NCBI RefSeq assembly: GCF_018131105.1
Contig: NZ_JAFCJI010000008.1
Location: forward strand, 25,737 to 89,736
Length of the DNA: 64,000 nucleotides
Source of the DNA: Bradyrhizobium manausense
GTDB taxonomy: Bacteria; Pseudomonadota; Alphaproteobacteria; Rhizobiales; Xanthobacteraceae
Reading direction: 5' to 3'
The position numbers and the translations under genes are program-made. Shown piece after piece: positions 1 to 11,542 of this stretch; the stretch's first letter is position 1; each line of letters starts with the position of its first letter. The notes under the pieces were generated by a model. That model ran no database searches. It was not told where the DNA came from and worked only from the letters and a program-made list of their open reading frames with translations.

Positions 1-769
1 TCACATTCTCCGACAGCTTGGCAAAGGACGCGCGGTACTGCTTCAGCAGATTGCCGATCTCGGCGACACGGTCGGTGATCTTCTGGTCGTTGGCGTAGAT
101 CGAGACCAGCAATGTCTCCAGAAACTTGATGCGGGCGAGCACGCCGTCGGCAGTCTTCGGCTCCGGCTTGGCGATGAAGGCGCCGACCGAGGTGGAGACC
201 GCGAGATATTGCGAGGTGATGTCCTTCGCCGTGGTCTGTACCGAGCCGAGGCCGGCCAACGCCGCAGTATCGGCGAGGTCGTCGAACTTGAAACGGATCT
301 TGTTGCCATCGCTGTTGAGCTCGTCGGTCGCGATCTTGTTGTTCTCGCGGGTCAGCGCGATGATCTCACCGAACACCTTTGCGAAGCGCTGGAATTCGGT
401 TTCGAGCTTGCCGATCTCCTCGCGGCGCGCTGCGCCTGACGTGGCCGACATCGACTTGGCGATCGCCGCCTTCAGATTTTCTTCAGCCGCCTTGGCCGCG
501 GTTTCATCGTCCGCCGCGCCTGTCAGCGTGTAGGCCCGGGTCAGCCCCTGATAGCTGATCAAATCGCGATCGATGGTCAGCGCCAGGTTCGCTTCGGCCA
601 CGCTGGTCCGGTAGGAGGCAACGGCTCCCGCGATTCGCTCGAAACCGAAATAGGCGAACGCCATGCTGACGGCGAGAATGGCCAGCACCGCCACGAAGCC
701 GAGGATGATTTTTGCGCGAAAACGCAAAGTGACGAGCTTCGACGAGCTCGGCTTCGACTTGACGGACAT
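1..769 (-). CDS. Methyl-accepting chemotaxis protein, N-terminal part (cut by window edge)
   Basis: The first 256 residues of a membrane chemoreceptor are present; the HAMP and signalling domains lie beyond the left edge. The protein starts MSVKSKPSSSKLVTLRFRAK and has a first membrane segment at about residues 20-42, followed by a helical periplasmic sensor region with no PAS-like motifs, as in four-helix-bundle type sensors. The start is set by alignment with the next receptor, which shares the LRFRAKI-LGF-AVLAI stretch and the FAYFGFER stretch after it. The two are tandem paralogues with the same orientation. The ligand cannot be read from the sequence. Confidence 0.9.
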   Translation of the reverse strand, partial: MSVKSKPSSSKLVTLRFRAKIILGFVAVLAILAVSMAFAYFGFERIAGAVASYRTSVAEANLALTIDRDLISYQGLTRAYTLTGAADDETAAKAAEENLKAAIAKSMSATSGAARREEIGKLETEFQRFAKVFGEIIALTRENNKIATDELNSDGNKIRFKFDDLADTAALAGLGSVQTTAKDITSQYLAVSTSVGAFIAKPEPKTADGVLARIKFLETLLVSIYANDQKITDRVAEIGNLLKQYRASFAKLSENV

Positions 770-847
770 TCCCCCACCCCATTCCATTCGCGGAAAACCA
801 GGCGCAGCCCGGCAGCAGCCCGCTCCCGACTCGCACGCAAGGTAAAT

Positions 848-880
848 GGCAAAGAATAAGCCGCGGTAAATTTACCGCGG
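848..880 (-). promoter_or_regulatory. Promoter-like element with a perfect 20-bp palindrome upstream of the first receptor
   Basis: Bases 861-880 read CCGCGGTAAATTTACCGCGG, a perfect palindrome. The palindrome half plus the next bases (on the minus strand AATTTACCGCGGCTTAT) recurs upstream of the second receptor gene at 3035-3063 at nearly the same distance from its start (about 80-85 bases). A shared promoter or operator is the simplest reading. The palindrome could also act as a terminator stem for the receptor gene ending at 922, but no T-run follows it. Confidence 0.5.
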
Positions 881-921
881 CACAACTTGCGGTTAGGTGA
901 CGCGGGGGGCCGATCTAGGCC

Positions 922-2961
922 CTACGCCGCCCTGATATTCGCCATGAAGCGATCGAGCTCGGCGCGCAGCCGCGTGCTTTCGGACGACAGCGTCTTGGCC
1001 GAATTCAGCACCTCTTCCGAGGCAGAGCCGGTTTCGGCGGCACCGCGGTTGACCTGGCCGATGTCGGTGGCGGCGGTCTGGGTACCCTGGGCGACGTTCT
1101 GGACGCTGCGGGCGATCTCCTGGGTCGCCGCGCCCTGCTCTTCTACCGCGCTGGCGATGGAGGTCGAGATCGACGAGATTTTGCCGATGGTCGCGCCGAT
1201 CTCCTTGATCGCGGCGACCGACTCCGCGGTCGCGCCCTGCATGCCCGTGATGTGCGAGGAAATCTCGTCGGTGGCTTTCGCCGTCTGGCTCGCCAGCGAC
1301 TTCACCTCGCTCGCAACCACCGCAAAGCCGCGGCCGGCTTCACCCGCACGGGCCGCTTCGATGGTGGCGTTCAGCGCCAACAGGTTGGTCTGCTCGGCGA
1401 TCGCGGTGATCAACTTGACGACCTCGCCGATCTGCTGGGCGGCATGCGAGAGTTTTCCGATGCGGCCGTCGGTCTCCTTGGCCTGCACCACGGCGGCCTC
1501 GGCGATGCGGCTGGAATCCCGAACCTGGCGGCCGATCTCCTCGACCGAAGCCGACAGCTCCTCGGTCGCCGTCGCGACCGACTGCATGTTGTTCGAAGCC
1601 TGCTCCGAGACGCCGGCGACCTGGCTCGACAGTGTCTGCGTGGTCTCGGCGGTGCGGGTCAATGTGGACGCCGACGACTCAAGTTGGACCGCGGAGGCCG
1701 AGACGTTGGACACGATGGCACCGACTGCGGCCTCGAAATCATCGGCAAAGCGGATCAGCTCGCCGCGGCGGCTTGCCGCCTGCTCCTTGTTCTGGGCTTC
1801 GCTGGCGGCGGCATCACGCTCGGCCTTGGCCACCGCCTGAACCTTGAACTCCTCGACTGCACCGGCCATCTCGCCGATCTCGTCCTTGCGGCCGAGGCCC
1901 GGCAGCACGACGTTGAAATTGCCCGAAGCGAGCTCGCGCATCGCCTTGCACATCGCGATCATCGGCCGCGAGATGCCGGTACCGAGCAGGAAGGCGAGCA
2001 CCGCACCAAGGAGCGTGCCGCCGACAGCCAGCAGCAGCACCAGTCGCTCGGTCTTGCCGATGGTCGCCTCCGATTCCGTATCCAGCCGCTGCTGTTCGGC
2101 GACCAGATCCGCCTTCATCGTTGTCGCGCCCTGGAGAATCGCGCCAGCCGAGCCGCTCATCTCGGTAACGAGTTCGTCGACCAGCTTGGCATTGGCGATC
2201 AGCTTCTCCAGCGCTTCGCGATAGGCGACGAGGATCGCCTTGGCCTCCTTGAGGCCGGCGACGATCTTGTCGTCCATGGAATAGACCGCGCCGAGCGAGT
2301 TCTCGACGAATTTCAGCCTCGCCAGCGCGCTGGTTGCGATCGCCTGGTCGGATGTCAGCACGAAATTGGTCGCCGCCGCGCTCGCGGTCTGGAACTGGGC
2401 ATTAACCTGCTTGGTGCCGAACTCGATCGCCTGCGCCTCGGAATCGGAGGCATTGTTGCCGACGTCGTCGAGCTTGTATTTCAGCAGATTGGCTTGGCGC
2501 GAGAGCTGGTTCTGCACGAGCAGCGTGCTGTCACGCTTGGCCTGAAGGACCTTGGCGAAGGTCGCGGAGAAATTCGAGAACTCCTTGGCGAGCTTGTCGA
2601 GGCTGGCCTGCCGCGCCGGCGTCTTGGCGCTCTTGACGGCCTGGTCGATGGCACCCTTCAGGCTGGCCTCGGCGTCGAGCGCCGCCTTGGCGTCATCTTC
2701 CTTGCCGGTGACGACGAAATATTTGACGGCCGAGCGGTAACCGAGCAGTTCGCGGTCGATATTGCGAGCGAGATCGGCCTCCGAAACGCTGCGGCGGTAG
2801 GACCCGACGTCGGATGAGACCCGCTCGAAGCCGAAATAGGCGAAGGCCATGCTGCCGGCGGAGATTGCCAGCACGGCGGCAAAGCCGAGCATGATCTTGG
2901 CGCGGAACCGGAGGGTCGGAAACAAGCTGCGCTTAGACGGCGACGCGGTACGCCCGGACAT
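922..2961 (-). CDS. Methyl-accepting chemotaxis protein
   Basis: A complete chemoreceptor of 679 residues. Order: first membrane segment about 24-46, periplasmic helical sensor to about 305, second membrane segment about 306-330 (LLLAVGGTLLGAVLAFLLG), HAMP about 330-385, then the cytoplasmic signalling domain with the strongly conserved hairpin tip (EQTNLLALNATIEAARAGE) that contacts CheA and CheW. There is no C-terminal CheR/CheB-binding pentapeptide; the protein ends in RFMANIRAA. An 11-residue longer start is possible, but the ATG used here aligns with the paralogue before it. It sits behind its own copy of the shared upstream element. Confidence 0.95.
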   Translation of the reverse strand: MSGRTASPSKRSLFPTLRFRAKIMLGFAAVLAISAGSMAFAYFGFERVSSDVGSYRRSVSEADLARNIDRELLGYRSAVKYFVVTGKEDDAKAALDAEASLKGAIDQAVKSAKTPARQASLDKLAKEFSNFSATFAKVLQAKRDSTLLVQNQLSRQANLLKYKLDDVGNNASDSEAQAIEFGTKQVNAQFQTASAAATNFVLTSDQAIATSALARLKFVENSLGAVYSMDDKIVAGLKEAKAILVAYREALEKLIANAKLVDELVTEMSGSAGAILQGATTMKADLVAEQQRLDTESEATIGKTERLVLLLAVGGTLLGAVLAFLLGTGISRPMIAMCKAMRELASGNFNVVLPGLGRKDEIGEMAGAVEEFKVQAVAKAERDAAASEAQNKEQAASRRGELIRFADDFEAAVGAIVSNVSASAVQLESSASTLTRTAETTQTLSSQVAGVSEQASNNMQSVATATEELSASVEEIGRQVRDSSRIAEAAVVQAKETDGRIGKLSHAAQQIGEVVKLITAIAEQTNLLALNATIEAARAGEAGRGFAVVASEVKSLASQTAKATDEISSHITGMQGATAESVAAIKEIGATIGKISSISTSIASAVEEQGAATQEIARSVQNVAQGTQTAATDIGQVNRGAAETGSASEEVLNSAKTLSSESTRLRAELDRFMANIRAA

Positions 2962-3034
2962 TCCAAACCCCCAATTCATTCTCTTCAGCCGCACCCCGGA
3001 GGCGCCCCGCCTCCGACCGGCTGCGCAAAACTAA

Positions 3035-3063
3035 GGCAGAATCGATAAGGGGCGGTAAATTCG
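3035..3063 (-). promoter_or_regulatory. Second copy of the receptor-gene upstream element
   Basis: On the minus strand this reads AATTTACCGCCCCTTAT followed by a loosely conserved TTCTGCC, matching the element at 848-880. It lies about 80 bases before the receptor start at 2961. The palindromic extension of the first copy is missing here. Sigma factor or regulator unknown. Confidence 0.45.
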
Positions 3064-3106
3064 TCTGGCTCGTGCGCCCCCTGATGTCATGGGCCAACGG
3101 CCGACC

Positions 3107-3134
3107 GGGTGGGATGATGCCTGGCATCCCACCC
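3107..3134. other. Hairpin in the divergent region between receptor and cox genes
   Basis: Arms GGGTGGGAT and ATCCCACCC are perfect 9-base complements around a 10-base loop. The 339-base region between the divergent genes (2962-3300) otherwise holds the receptor promoter element and an AT-rich stretch at about 3258-3286 just before coxS. Role unknown. Confidence 0.35.
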
Positions 3135-3300
3135 CAGCCACGCCGCTCCTGAGATCGCTGGGCTCGTCCCCCAAATCCTCGGCTCCCGCCGGAATCAAAT
3201 GACTTTTCCATGACCGGGGCGACCAAAATGCCAGTTGCAAAGTCCGGACGCCGCTGTCTCTAATTAGAAACAATCAAAATCATCCCGGGAGGTACGTTCT

Positions 3301-3786
<486 letters not shown>

Positions 3787-3869
3787 AGCAGTCCGCCTCG
3801 AATAAAAAGCCACCGCTCCGCTTTCGTGGGAAAGCGCAGTCAAAACAATTCCGGTCGGGAGGACCAGAC

Positions 3870-6212
<2,343 letters not shown>

Positions 6213-6227
6213 GAGGGAGGAACGAAG

Positions 6228-7028
6228 ATGTACCAGACAACCTATCATCGCGCTTCCTCGGTCGATGAAGCCGCCAGCCTGTTCGCCAAGGGCAGCGAGG
6301 CGAAATTCCTTGCCGGCGGCCAGACCCTGCTTCCGGTCATGAAGCAGCGCCTTGCCAGTCCTTCGGACGTGATCGATCTCGGCAAGATCAAGGAGCTGAT
6401 CGGCATCGAGGCCGCAGGCGACACCCTGACCATCAAGGCCGCCACGCCGCATTACGATGTGGCGACCAGCGATGCCGCGAAAAAAGCGATCCCCGCGCTC
6501 GCTTATCTCGCATCGCTGATCGGCGACCCCGCGGTACGCTATCGCGGCACGATCGGCGGCTCGATCGCCAACAACGATCCGGCCGCGGACTATCCGGCCG
6601 CGCTGCTCGCGCTCGGAGCCACCGTGAAGACCAACAAGCGGTCGATCGCGGCGAATGATTTCTTCAAGGGCCTGTTCACGACGGCGCTTGAAGACGGCGA
6701 GATCATCACCGCCGTGTCGTTCCCGGTTCCAGCGAAGGCCGGCTACGCCAAGATGCGGCATCCGGCCTCACGCTTCGCGCTGACCGCCGTCTTCGTCGCG
6801 CAGACGAAGTCCGGCGAGATTCGTGTCGCCGCGACTGGCGCCTCGCAGAGCGGCGTGATGCGGGTTAGTGCGATCGAAGCCGCGCTGAAGGCGAACTGGT
6901 CGCCGTCGGCACTGGACAATGTCAGCATTCCCGCAAGCGGATTGCTGGCCGACATCCACGGCACGGCCGAGTACCGCGCCAACCTCGTCAAGGTGATGGC
7001 GCAGCGCGCGGTGGCCGCCGCTGGCTGA
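6228..7028 (+). CDS. coxM: CO-dehydrogenase-like medium subunit, FAD-binding
   Basis: A 266-residue flavin subunit. Both FAD-binding motifs are present: AGGQTLLPVMK near residue 30 and TIGGSIANNDPAADYP near residue 107. It lies 15 bases behind coxL and ends the structural trio, with a strong terminator after it. No maturation or membrane-anchor genes (coxD, E, F or G) lie next to the trio, so this enzyme must rely on genes elsewhere or be a different molybdenum hydroxylase. Confidence 0.92.
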   Translation: MYQTTYHRASSVDEAASLFAKGSEAKFLAGGQTLLPVMKQRLASPSDVIDLGKIKELIGIEAAGDTLTIKAATPHYDVATSDAAKKAIPALAYLASLIGDPAVRYRGTIGGSIANNDPAADYPAALLALGATVKTNKRSIAANDFFKGLFTTALEDGEIITAVSFPVPAKAGYAKMRHPASRFALTAVFVAQTKSGEIRVAATGASQSGVMRVSAIEAALKANWSPSALDNVSIPASGLLADIHGTAEYRANLVKVMAQRAVAAAG

Positions 7029-7061
7029 TCATCGTCCCTAGCGCCTCAACACAAATCTTCC

Positions 7062-7091
7062 GCGGCGCGCAGCAATGCGCGCCGCTTTTTT
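7062..7091 (+). terminator. Rho-independent terminator after coxM
   Basis: A perfect 9-base stem (GCGGCGCGC / GCGCGCCGC) with a 6-base loop is followed at once by six T residues. It closes the cox operon. Confidence 0.85.
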
Positions 7092-7233
7092 GATACGCCC
7101 ATGCGTGAAAAGCGCTTGCCTCGCTGGCGCGAAGGCGAGAAAAGTTAATCAGCCAATTAACTCGCCCCAAAGAGGAACGCCACGCGCGCTTGCCGGATCA
7201 TCGGCATCCGCCCGCGACCCGAGGAAACAACAC

Positions 7234-8346
7234 GTGCTCGACAAGCCCGCCCAGAACGCCTCCGTCCGCACCTCCGGCCCGCTCGCGGGCTTCCGTGTCG
7301 TCGAATTCGCCGGCATCGGGCCCGGCCCGTTCGCCTGCATGATGCTGGCCGACATGGGCGCCGACGTCGTCACGCTCGACCGCGTCGGCGCGAAGAAAAG
7401 CATGAAGTCGGTGGCGGGCCGCGGCCGCAAAGTGATCGAGCTCGATCTCAAGGACAAGGCGGCGATCGCGCAAGTACTCGACCTGCTCGCCGGCGCCGAC
7501 GCGCTGGTCGAAGGTTTTCGTCCCGGCGTGATGGAGCGGCTGGGGCTCGGCCCTGACGTGGTGCTCGCGCGCAATCCAAAGCTGGTCTATGGCCGGATGA
7601 CCGGCTGGGGCCAGGAAGGCCCGCTCGCGAGTGCCGCCGGCCATGACATCAACTACATCTCGATCACCGGCGCGCTCGCCGCGATTGGCACCAAGGAAGC
7701 ACCGGTGCCGCCTCTCAATCTTGTCGGCGATTTCGGCGGCGGCGCGCTGTACATGGTCGTCGGCGTGCTCGCCGCATTGCTGGAAGCGCAAAAATCCGGC
7801 AAGGGCCAGGTCGTCGACGCCGCGATGTGCGACGGCGCGGCATCGCTGATGTCATTCTTCTTCGACATGAAGACGCTCGGCCGCTGGAGCGAAGGCCGCA
7901 ACCGGAACTTCCTCGATGGCGGCGCTCACTTCTACGGCGTGTATGAATGCGCCTGCGGCCATTTCGTTTCGATCGGCTCGATCGAGCCGCAGTTCTACGC
8001 GCTGCTGCGCGAGCATGCGGGCCTCACCGACGCCGATTTCGACGCACAGATGGACCCCAAGGCCTGGCCCGCGTTGAAGGAGAAATTGAAGGGCGTGTTC
8101 AAGAGCAAGACGCGCGAGGACTGGTGCAGCATCATGGAAGGCACCGACATATGCTTCGCGCCTGTCCTGACCATGTCGGAAGCGACCGAGCATCCGCACA
8201 TGGTCGCCCGCGAGGTCTTCATCGAACGCCACGGCGTGAAACAGCCCGCGCCGGCGCCGCGCTTCTCGCGCACGCAATCCACCGTCCGCGAGCCGGAAGG
8301 CGCCGAGATTTCCGCGGTGACGGCTGCGTGGCGAGCGGGCCGCTAA
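7234..8346 (+). CDS. CaiB/BaiF CoA-transferase family, alpha-methylacyl-CoA racemase-like
   Basis: 370 residues, the usual length for the racemase branch of class III CoA-transferases. Family marks are GPLAGFRVVEFAGIGPGPF at the N-terminus, the ADALVEGFRPGVMERLGLG segment, and GRMTGWGQEGP followed by GHDINYI with the catalytic Asp. In this branch the reaction is epimerisation of 2-methylacyl-CoA thioesters rather than CoA transfer; the sequence favours the racemase type. The GTG start after GAGGAAA is chosen because the longer reading begins inside the cox terminator region. It may act in branched-chain or bile/sterol side-chain acyl-CoA breakdown. Confidence 0.85.
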   Translation: MLDKPAQNASVRTSGPLAGFRVVEFAGIGPGPFACMMLADMGADVVTLDRVGAKKSMKSVAGRGRKVIELDLKDKAAIAQVLDLLAGADALVEGFRPGVMERLGLGPDVVLARNPKLVYGRMTGWGQEGPLASAAGHDINYISITGALAAIGTKEAPVPPLNLVGDFGGGALYMVVGVLAALLEAQKSGKGQVVDAAMCDGAASLMSFFFDMKTLGRWSEGRNRNFLDGGAHFYGVYECACGHFVSIGSIEPQFYALLREHAGLTDADFDAQMDPKAWPALKEKLKGVFKSKTREDWCSIMEGTDICFAPVLTMSEATEHPHMVAREVFIERHGVKQPAPAPRFSRTQSTVREPEGAEISAVTAAWRAGR

Positions 8347-8369
8347 GGCGCGCTTGAGGGTTGTAAGCA

Positions 8370-8416
8370 GGCACCTTTTGCGTCACTTCGCGTTCATGCC
8401 CGTGACACAAGGTGCC
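8370..8416 (+). promoter_or_regulatory. Long hairpin covering the ribosome site of the MFS gene
   Basis: GGCACC at 8370-8375 pairs with GGTGCC at 8411-8416. The stem continues through TTG/CAA and GTCAC (8382-8386) / GTGAC (8402-8406), about 14 pairs with one small bulge and one mismatch. The likely ribosome site AAGGTG (8409-8414), just before the GTG start at 8422, lies inside the stem. It could hide the site in the mRNA, or simply end the upstream transcript. Confidence 0.4.
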
Positions 8417-8421
8417 AATCA

Positions 8422-9726
8422 GTGAACCAGACCGACCGTCCGCGTCCCTCTCAAACCATGCGCGTCGGCGCAGCCATTCTCGGCAACGCGCTCGAATTCT
8501 ACGACTTCACCGTCTACGCGGCGTTTGCCGTCTGGCTCGCCAAGGCGTTCTTCCCGTCGGACAATCCGAACACGAGTCTGCTGCTGACGGTTGCGACCTT
8601 CGGCGTCGGCTTTGTGGCGCGGCCACTCGGCGGCATCGTCATCGGCGCCTATGCCGACCGTTATGGCCGCAAGCCCGCGATGACCCTGACCATCTGGTTG
8701 ATGGCGCTTGGCACCGGCATCATCGGCCTGCTGCCGACTTACAATCAGATCGGCCTTTTGGCGCCAATCCTGCTGGTGCTCGCGCGGCTGCTGCAGGGCT
8801 TTTCGACCGGCGGCGAGATGGGCCCCGCAACCACTTATTTGCTGGAAAGCGCGCCTGCGCACCGCAAGGGCTTCTTCGGCAGCTGGCAGCTCGCAAGCCA
8901 GAACCTGGGCAGCCTGTTCTCCGCACTCGTCGGCCTTGGCCTGGCGTTTCTGATCACGCCCGGCGCCAATGACAGCTGGGGTTGGCGCATTCCCTTCCTG
9001 CTCGGAATCCTGATCGCGCCGGTCGGCTACTTCATCCGCAGGAATCTCGATGAAACGCTGGATGCGGGGGAGGCCCATGCCAGCGTTGGCGGCGTACTCA
9101 CGGACATCCTGGCCAATCACTGGGGCAAGATCGTGCTCTGCATCTTGCTGATCTCGGGCGCGACCATCGGCCAATATTTCTTCCTCTACACCGCGACCTA
9201 CGCCATCAACACGCTGCACTACAGCCAGGGTTGGGCGATGACGGCCAACTTCGCCACCTTCGTCAGCGGCACGATCTTCGCGCTGCTCGGCGGCGCGCTC
9301 GCGGACAAATACAGCCTGAAGACCATCGCCGTGATCCCGCGCATCATCGTGACGTTGCTGTTCTATCCCGCGTTGCTTCTGGTGGTATCGTCGGGTTCGC
9401 CGCTCGTTTACGTCGTCACGGCTGCAGTCCTGATGGCGTTCCATGCGATGTCGGGCGGCGCCGGCATCATCCTCATCCCGCTGATCTTCCCGTCGATCGT
9501 CCGCACCAGCGGACTGTCGATCGCCTACGCGCTCGGCGTCACCATCTTTGGCGGCACGGCACAGCTCATGTTCACCTGGATTATCGGAGCGACCGGCGAC
9601 AAGCTGTCATGGGTCTGGTACGTCGTCGCCATGGGCGTCATCAGCATCCTCGCCACGATGGCGATACGGGTGCCTGATGGTGCCGAGCGGCGGCCGCGCG
9701 CCACAGCAAGCGCGGCGGCACGCTAG
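8422..9726 (+). CDS. MFS transporter, metabolite:H+ symporter type
   Basis: 434 residues with 12 predicted membrane helices. The N-terminus (ILGNALEFYDFTVYAAFA) and the loop 2-3 motif (GAYADRYGRKPAMT) are typical of the metabolite:proton symporter branch that imports carboxylates such as alpha-ketoglutarate, citrate, proline or shikimate. FSTGGEMGPATTYL in helix 4 fits the same branch. The start is GTG. Its position behind the CoA racemase-like gene suggests uptake of an organic acid that is then degraded; the substrate is not evident. Confidence 0.88.
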   Translation: MNQTDRPRPSQTMRVGAAILGNALEFYDFTVYAAFAVWLAKAFFPSDNPNTSLLLTVATFGVGFVARPLGGIVIGAYADRYGRKPAMTLTIWLMALGTGIIGLLPTYNQIGLLAPILLVLARLLQGFSTGGEMGPATTYLLESAPAHRKGFFGSWQLASQNLGSLFSALVGLGLAFLITPGANDSWGWRIPFLLGILIAPVGYFIRRNLDETLDAGEAHASVGGVLTDILANHWGKIVLCILLISGATIGQYFFLYTATYAINTLHYSQGWAMTANFATFVSGTIFALLGGALADKYSLKTIAVIPRIIVTLLFYPALLLVVSSGSPLVYVVTAAVLMAFHAMSGGAGIILIPLIFPSIVRTSGLSIAYALGVTIFGGTAQLMFTWIIGATGDKLSWVWYVVAMGVISILATMAIRVPDGAERRPRATASAAAR

Positions 9727-9737
9727 AGCGGACGATG

Positions 9738-9759
9738 CGGCGGCGTCCTTACGCCGCCG
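9738..9759. terminator. Hairpin between convergent MFS and hppD genes
   Basis: A perfect 9-base stem (CGGCGGCGT / ACGCCGCCG) around a CCTT loop covers the stop codon of hppD. There is no T-run on either strand, so the terminator call is moderate. Confidence 0.5.
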
Positions 9760-10867
9760 TGTCCACCTTCAACACCCCGCGCCGGATCTGATCTTCCTCG
9801 ATCGATTCGAACAAGGCCTTGAAATTGCCTTCGCCAAAGCCGTCGTCGCCCTTGCGCTGGATGAACTCGAAGAAGATCGGGCCGATCGCGTTGGCGGAGA
9901 AAATCTGCAGCAGCACCTTGGTGTGGCCGCCATCGACCACGCCTTCGCCGTCAATGAGGATGCCGTTCTTCTGCAAACGTGCGACGTCCTCGCCATGCTT
10001 GGGCAGGCGCGCATCGATCCGTTCGAAATAGGTCTCAGGCGGCGACGGCATGAAGGGCAGGCCGGCTGCGCGCAGGCCCTCGATCGTGCCATGGATCTCG
10101 CGGCAGCCGCAGGCGATGTGCTGGATGCCTTCGCCGCGATAGATCGTCAGATATTCCTCGATCTGGCCGGAATCGCCGGCGTCCTCGTTGATCGGAATCC
10201 GGATTTTTCCGTCCGGGCTCGTCAGGGCGCGCGAGAACAGGCCGGACGCACGGCCTTCTATGTCGAAGAAGCGAATCTGGCGGAAGTTGAACAGCTTTTC
10301 GTAGAAGCCGGTCCAGACGTCCATGCGGCCACGATGGACGTTATGGGTGAGATGATCGAGATAGAACAAGCCGGCGCCATGCGGGCGCGGATCGCGCGCA
10401 CCAAGCCATTCGAACTCTGCATCATAGGCCGAGCCCTTGGCACCATAGCGATCGACGAAATAGAGCAGGCTGCCGCCGATGCCTTTGATCGCGGGCACGT
10501 CCAGGGTCTTCTGCGCGGATGACACTTCCGCAGGCTCCGCGCCGAGTGCTATCGCGCGGTCATAGGCCGCCTTCGCATCGACGACGCGGAACGCCATCGA
10601 CGGCGCGCAGGGGCCGTGCGCGGCGACGAACTCGTAACCGTGGGTGCCGGGCTCCTCGTTGACGAGATAGTTGATGTCACCCTGGCGATAGACCGTGATC
10701 CTCTTGGTCTTGTGGCGTGCGACAGGCGCGTAGCCCATCAGCTTGAACAGCACATGCAACTCTTCCGGATTCGGATGCGCATATTCGACGAATTCGAATC
10801 CGTCGGTGCCCATCGGATTGTCGATGGTAACGGTGGCCGGCGGTGCATCGTGCGGAAACGGACCCAT
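9749..10867 (-). CDS. hppD: 4-Hydroxyphenylpyruvate dioxygenase
   Basis: A 372-residue Fe(II) enzyme that turns 4-hydroxyphenylpyruvate into homogentisate, the entry step of the ring-cleavage route encoded just to the right. The C-terminal half shows the iron-site and helix motifs of the family: LTHNVHRGRMDVW (first His ligand region), GIQHIACGC (second His) and FFEFIQRKGDDGFGEGNFKALFE (Glu ligand and closing helix). The ATG has GGAG six bases upstream. The gene is divergent from an Lrp-type regulator, with four hexamer repeats between them. Confidence 0.96.
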   Translation of the reverse strand: MGPFPHDAPPATVTIDNPMGTDGFEFVEYAHPNPEELHVLFKLMGYAPVARHKTKRITVYRQGDINYLVNEEPGTHGYEFVAAHGPCAPSMAFRVVDAKAAYDRAIALGAEPAEVSSAQKTLDVPAIKGIGGSLLYFVDRYGAKGSAYDAEFEWLGARDPRPHGAGLFYLDHLTHNVHRGRMDVWTGFYEKLFNFRQIRFFDIEGRASGLFSRALTSPDGKIRIPINEDAGDSGQIEEYLTIYRGEGIQHIACGCREIHGTIEGLRAAGLPFMPSPPETYFERIDARLPKHGEDVARLQKNGILIDGEGVVDGGHTKVLLQIFSANAIGPIFFEFIQRKGDDGFGEGNFKALFESIEEDQIRRGVLKVDTAA

Positions 10868-10912
10868 GGTGTTCTCCCAAATTTCTGTTGGGAAGAACTA
10901 TCCTTCACCGGG

Positions 10913-10969
10913 CGTGCAAGGAGCGTGCAAACGGGACACGATTCTGCTATTCCGTGCACGATCCGTGCA
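10913..10969. promoter_or_regulatory. Four CGTGCA repeats between hppD and its divergent Lrp-type regulator
   Basis: CGTGCA occurs at 10913, 10924, 10953 and 10964. Each pair is spaced 11 bases apart, one helical turn, and the pairs are 40 bases apart, so all four lie on nearly the same DNA face. The pattern suits a multimeric Lrp/AsnC protein that wraps DNA. Not proven. Confidence 0.6.
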
Positions 10970-10988
10970 CGAATTGGACAAAATACGC

Positions 10989-11468
10989 ATGATTCTAGTG
11001 GACGCCTTCGACCTCAAGATCCTGGGCGCGCTCCAGGAGGACGGACGCCTCACCAACCAGGAACTGGCAGAGCTCGCAGGACTCTCGGCCTCGCAATGCT
11101 CACGGCGGCGGATGCGGCTGGAGGAGGAGAGGGTCATCGCGGGCTATCACGCCGACCTCTCCAGTGAGACGCTCGGTTTCGGCGTGATCGCATTCATCCA
11201 GGTGGGGCTCGCAACCCACTCGCCAGACAACTCAAAGCGCTTTCGCGCCCTGGTGAACCGGATCGATGAGATTCAGGAAGCCTATTCGCTCACCGGCGAT
11301 GCTGACTACGTGCTCAAGGCCGTGCTGCGCGACCTCAAAGGGCTGTCCAACCTCGTCAACGACGTGTTGATGCCGCACCAGAGCGTGGCGCATGTCCGTT
11401 CCTCGATCGTGCTCGATCGCCTGAAGGAAAGCTCGAAGCTGCCGCTGAAGGACTTGAAGGCTGGCTGA
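10989..11468 (+). CDS. Lrp/AsnC family transcriptional regulator
   Basis: 159 residues. The N-terminal helix-turn-helix covers DAFDLKILGALQEDGRLTNQ through LSASQCSRRRMRLEEERVI, and the C-terminal half is the RAM ligand-binding domain with the GDADYVLKAV strand. It is divergent from hppD across 121 bases that hold the CGTGCA repeats, so control of tyrosine or phenylalanine breakdown by an amino acid or keto-acid ligand is likely. The ATG is chosen by homology; the open frame upstream crosses the operator region. Confidence 0.9.
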   Translation: MILVDAFDLKILGALQEDGRLTNQELAELAGLSASQCSRRRMRLEEERVIAGYHADLSSETLGFGVIAFIQVGLATHSPDNSKRFRALVNRIDEIQEAYSLTGDADYVLKAVLRDLKGLSNLVNDVLMPHQSVAHVRSSIVLDRLKESSKLPLKDLKAG

Positions 11469-11542
11469 AATCGAGGGAACTACGCCATTCGCGCCGCTTG
11501 CTCGATCTGCAATGATCGAGGGCAACCGAAGGAGATTCAGCC

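Noticed and set aside
861..880. Palindrome as a plain terminator
   Set aside because: No T-run follows, and half of it is conserved upstream of the paralogous gene, favouring a regulatory site.
1252..2817. Long open frame opposite the chemoreceptor gene
   Set aside because: Arg/Leu/Asp-rich antisense product of a GC-rich gene; the chemoreceptor on the other strand is unmistakable.
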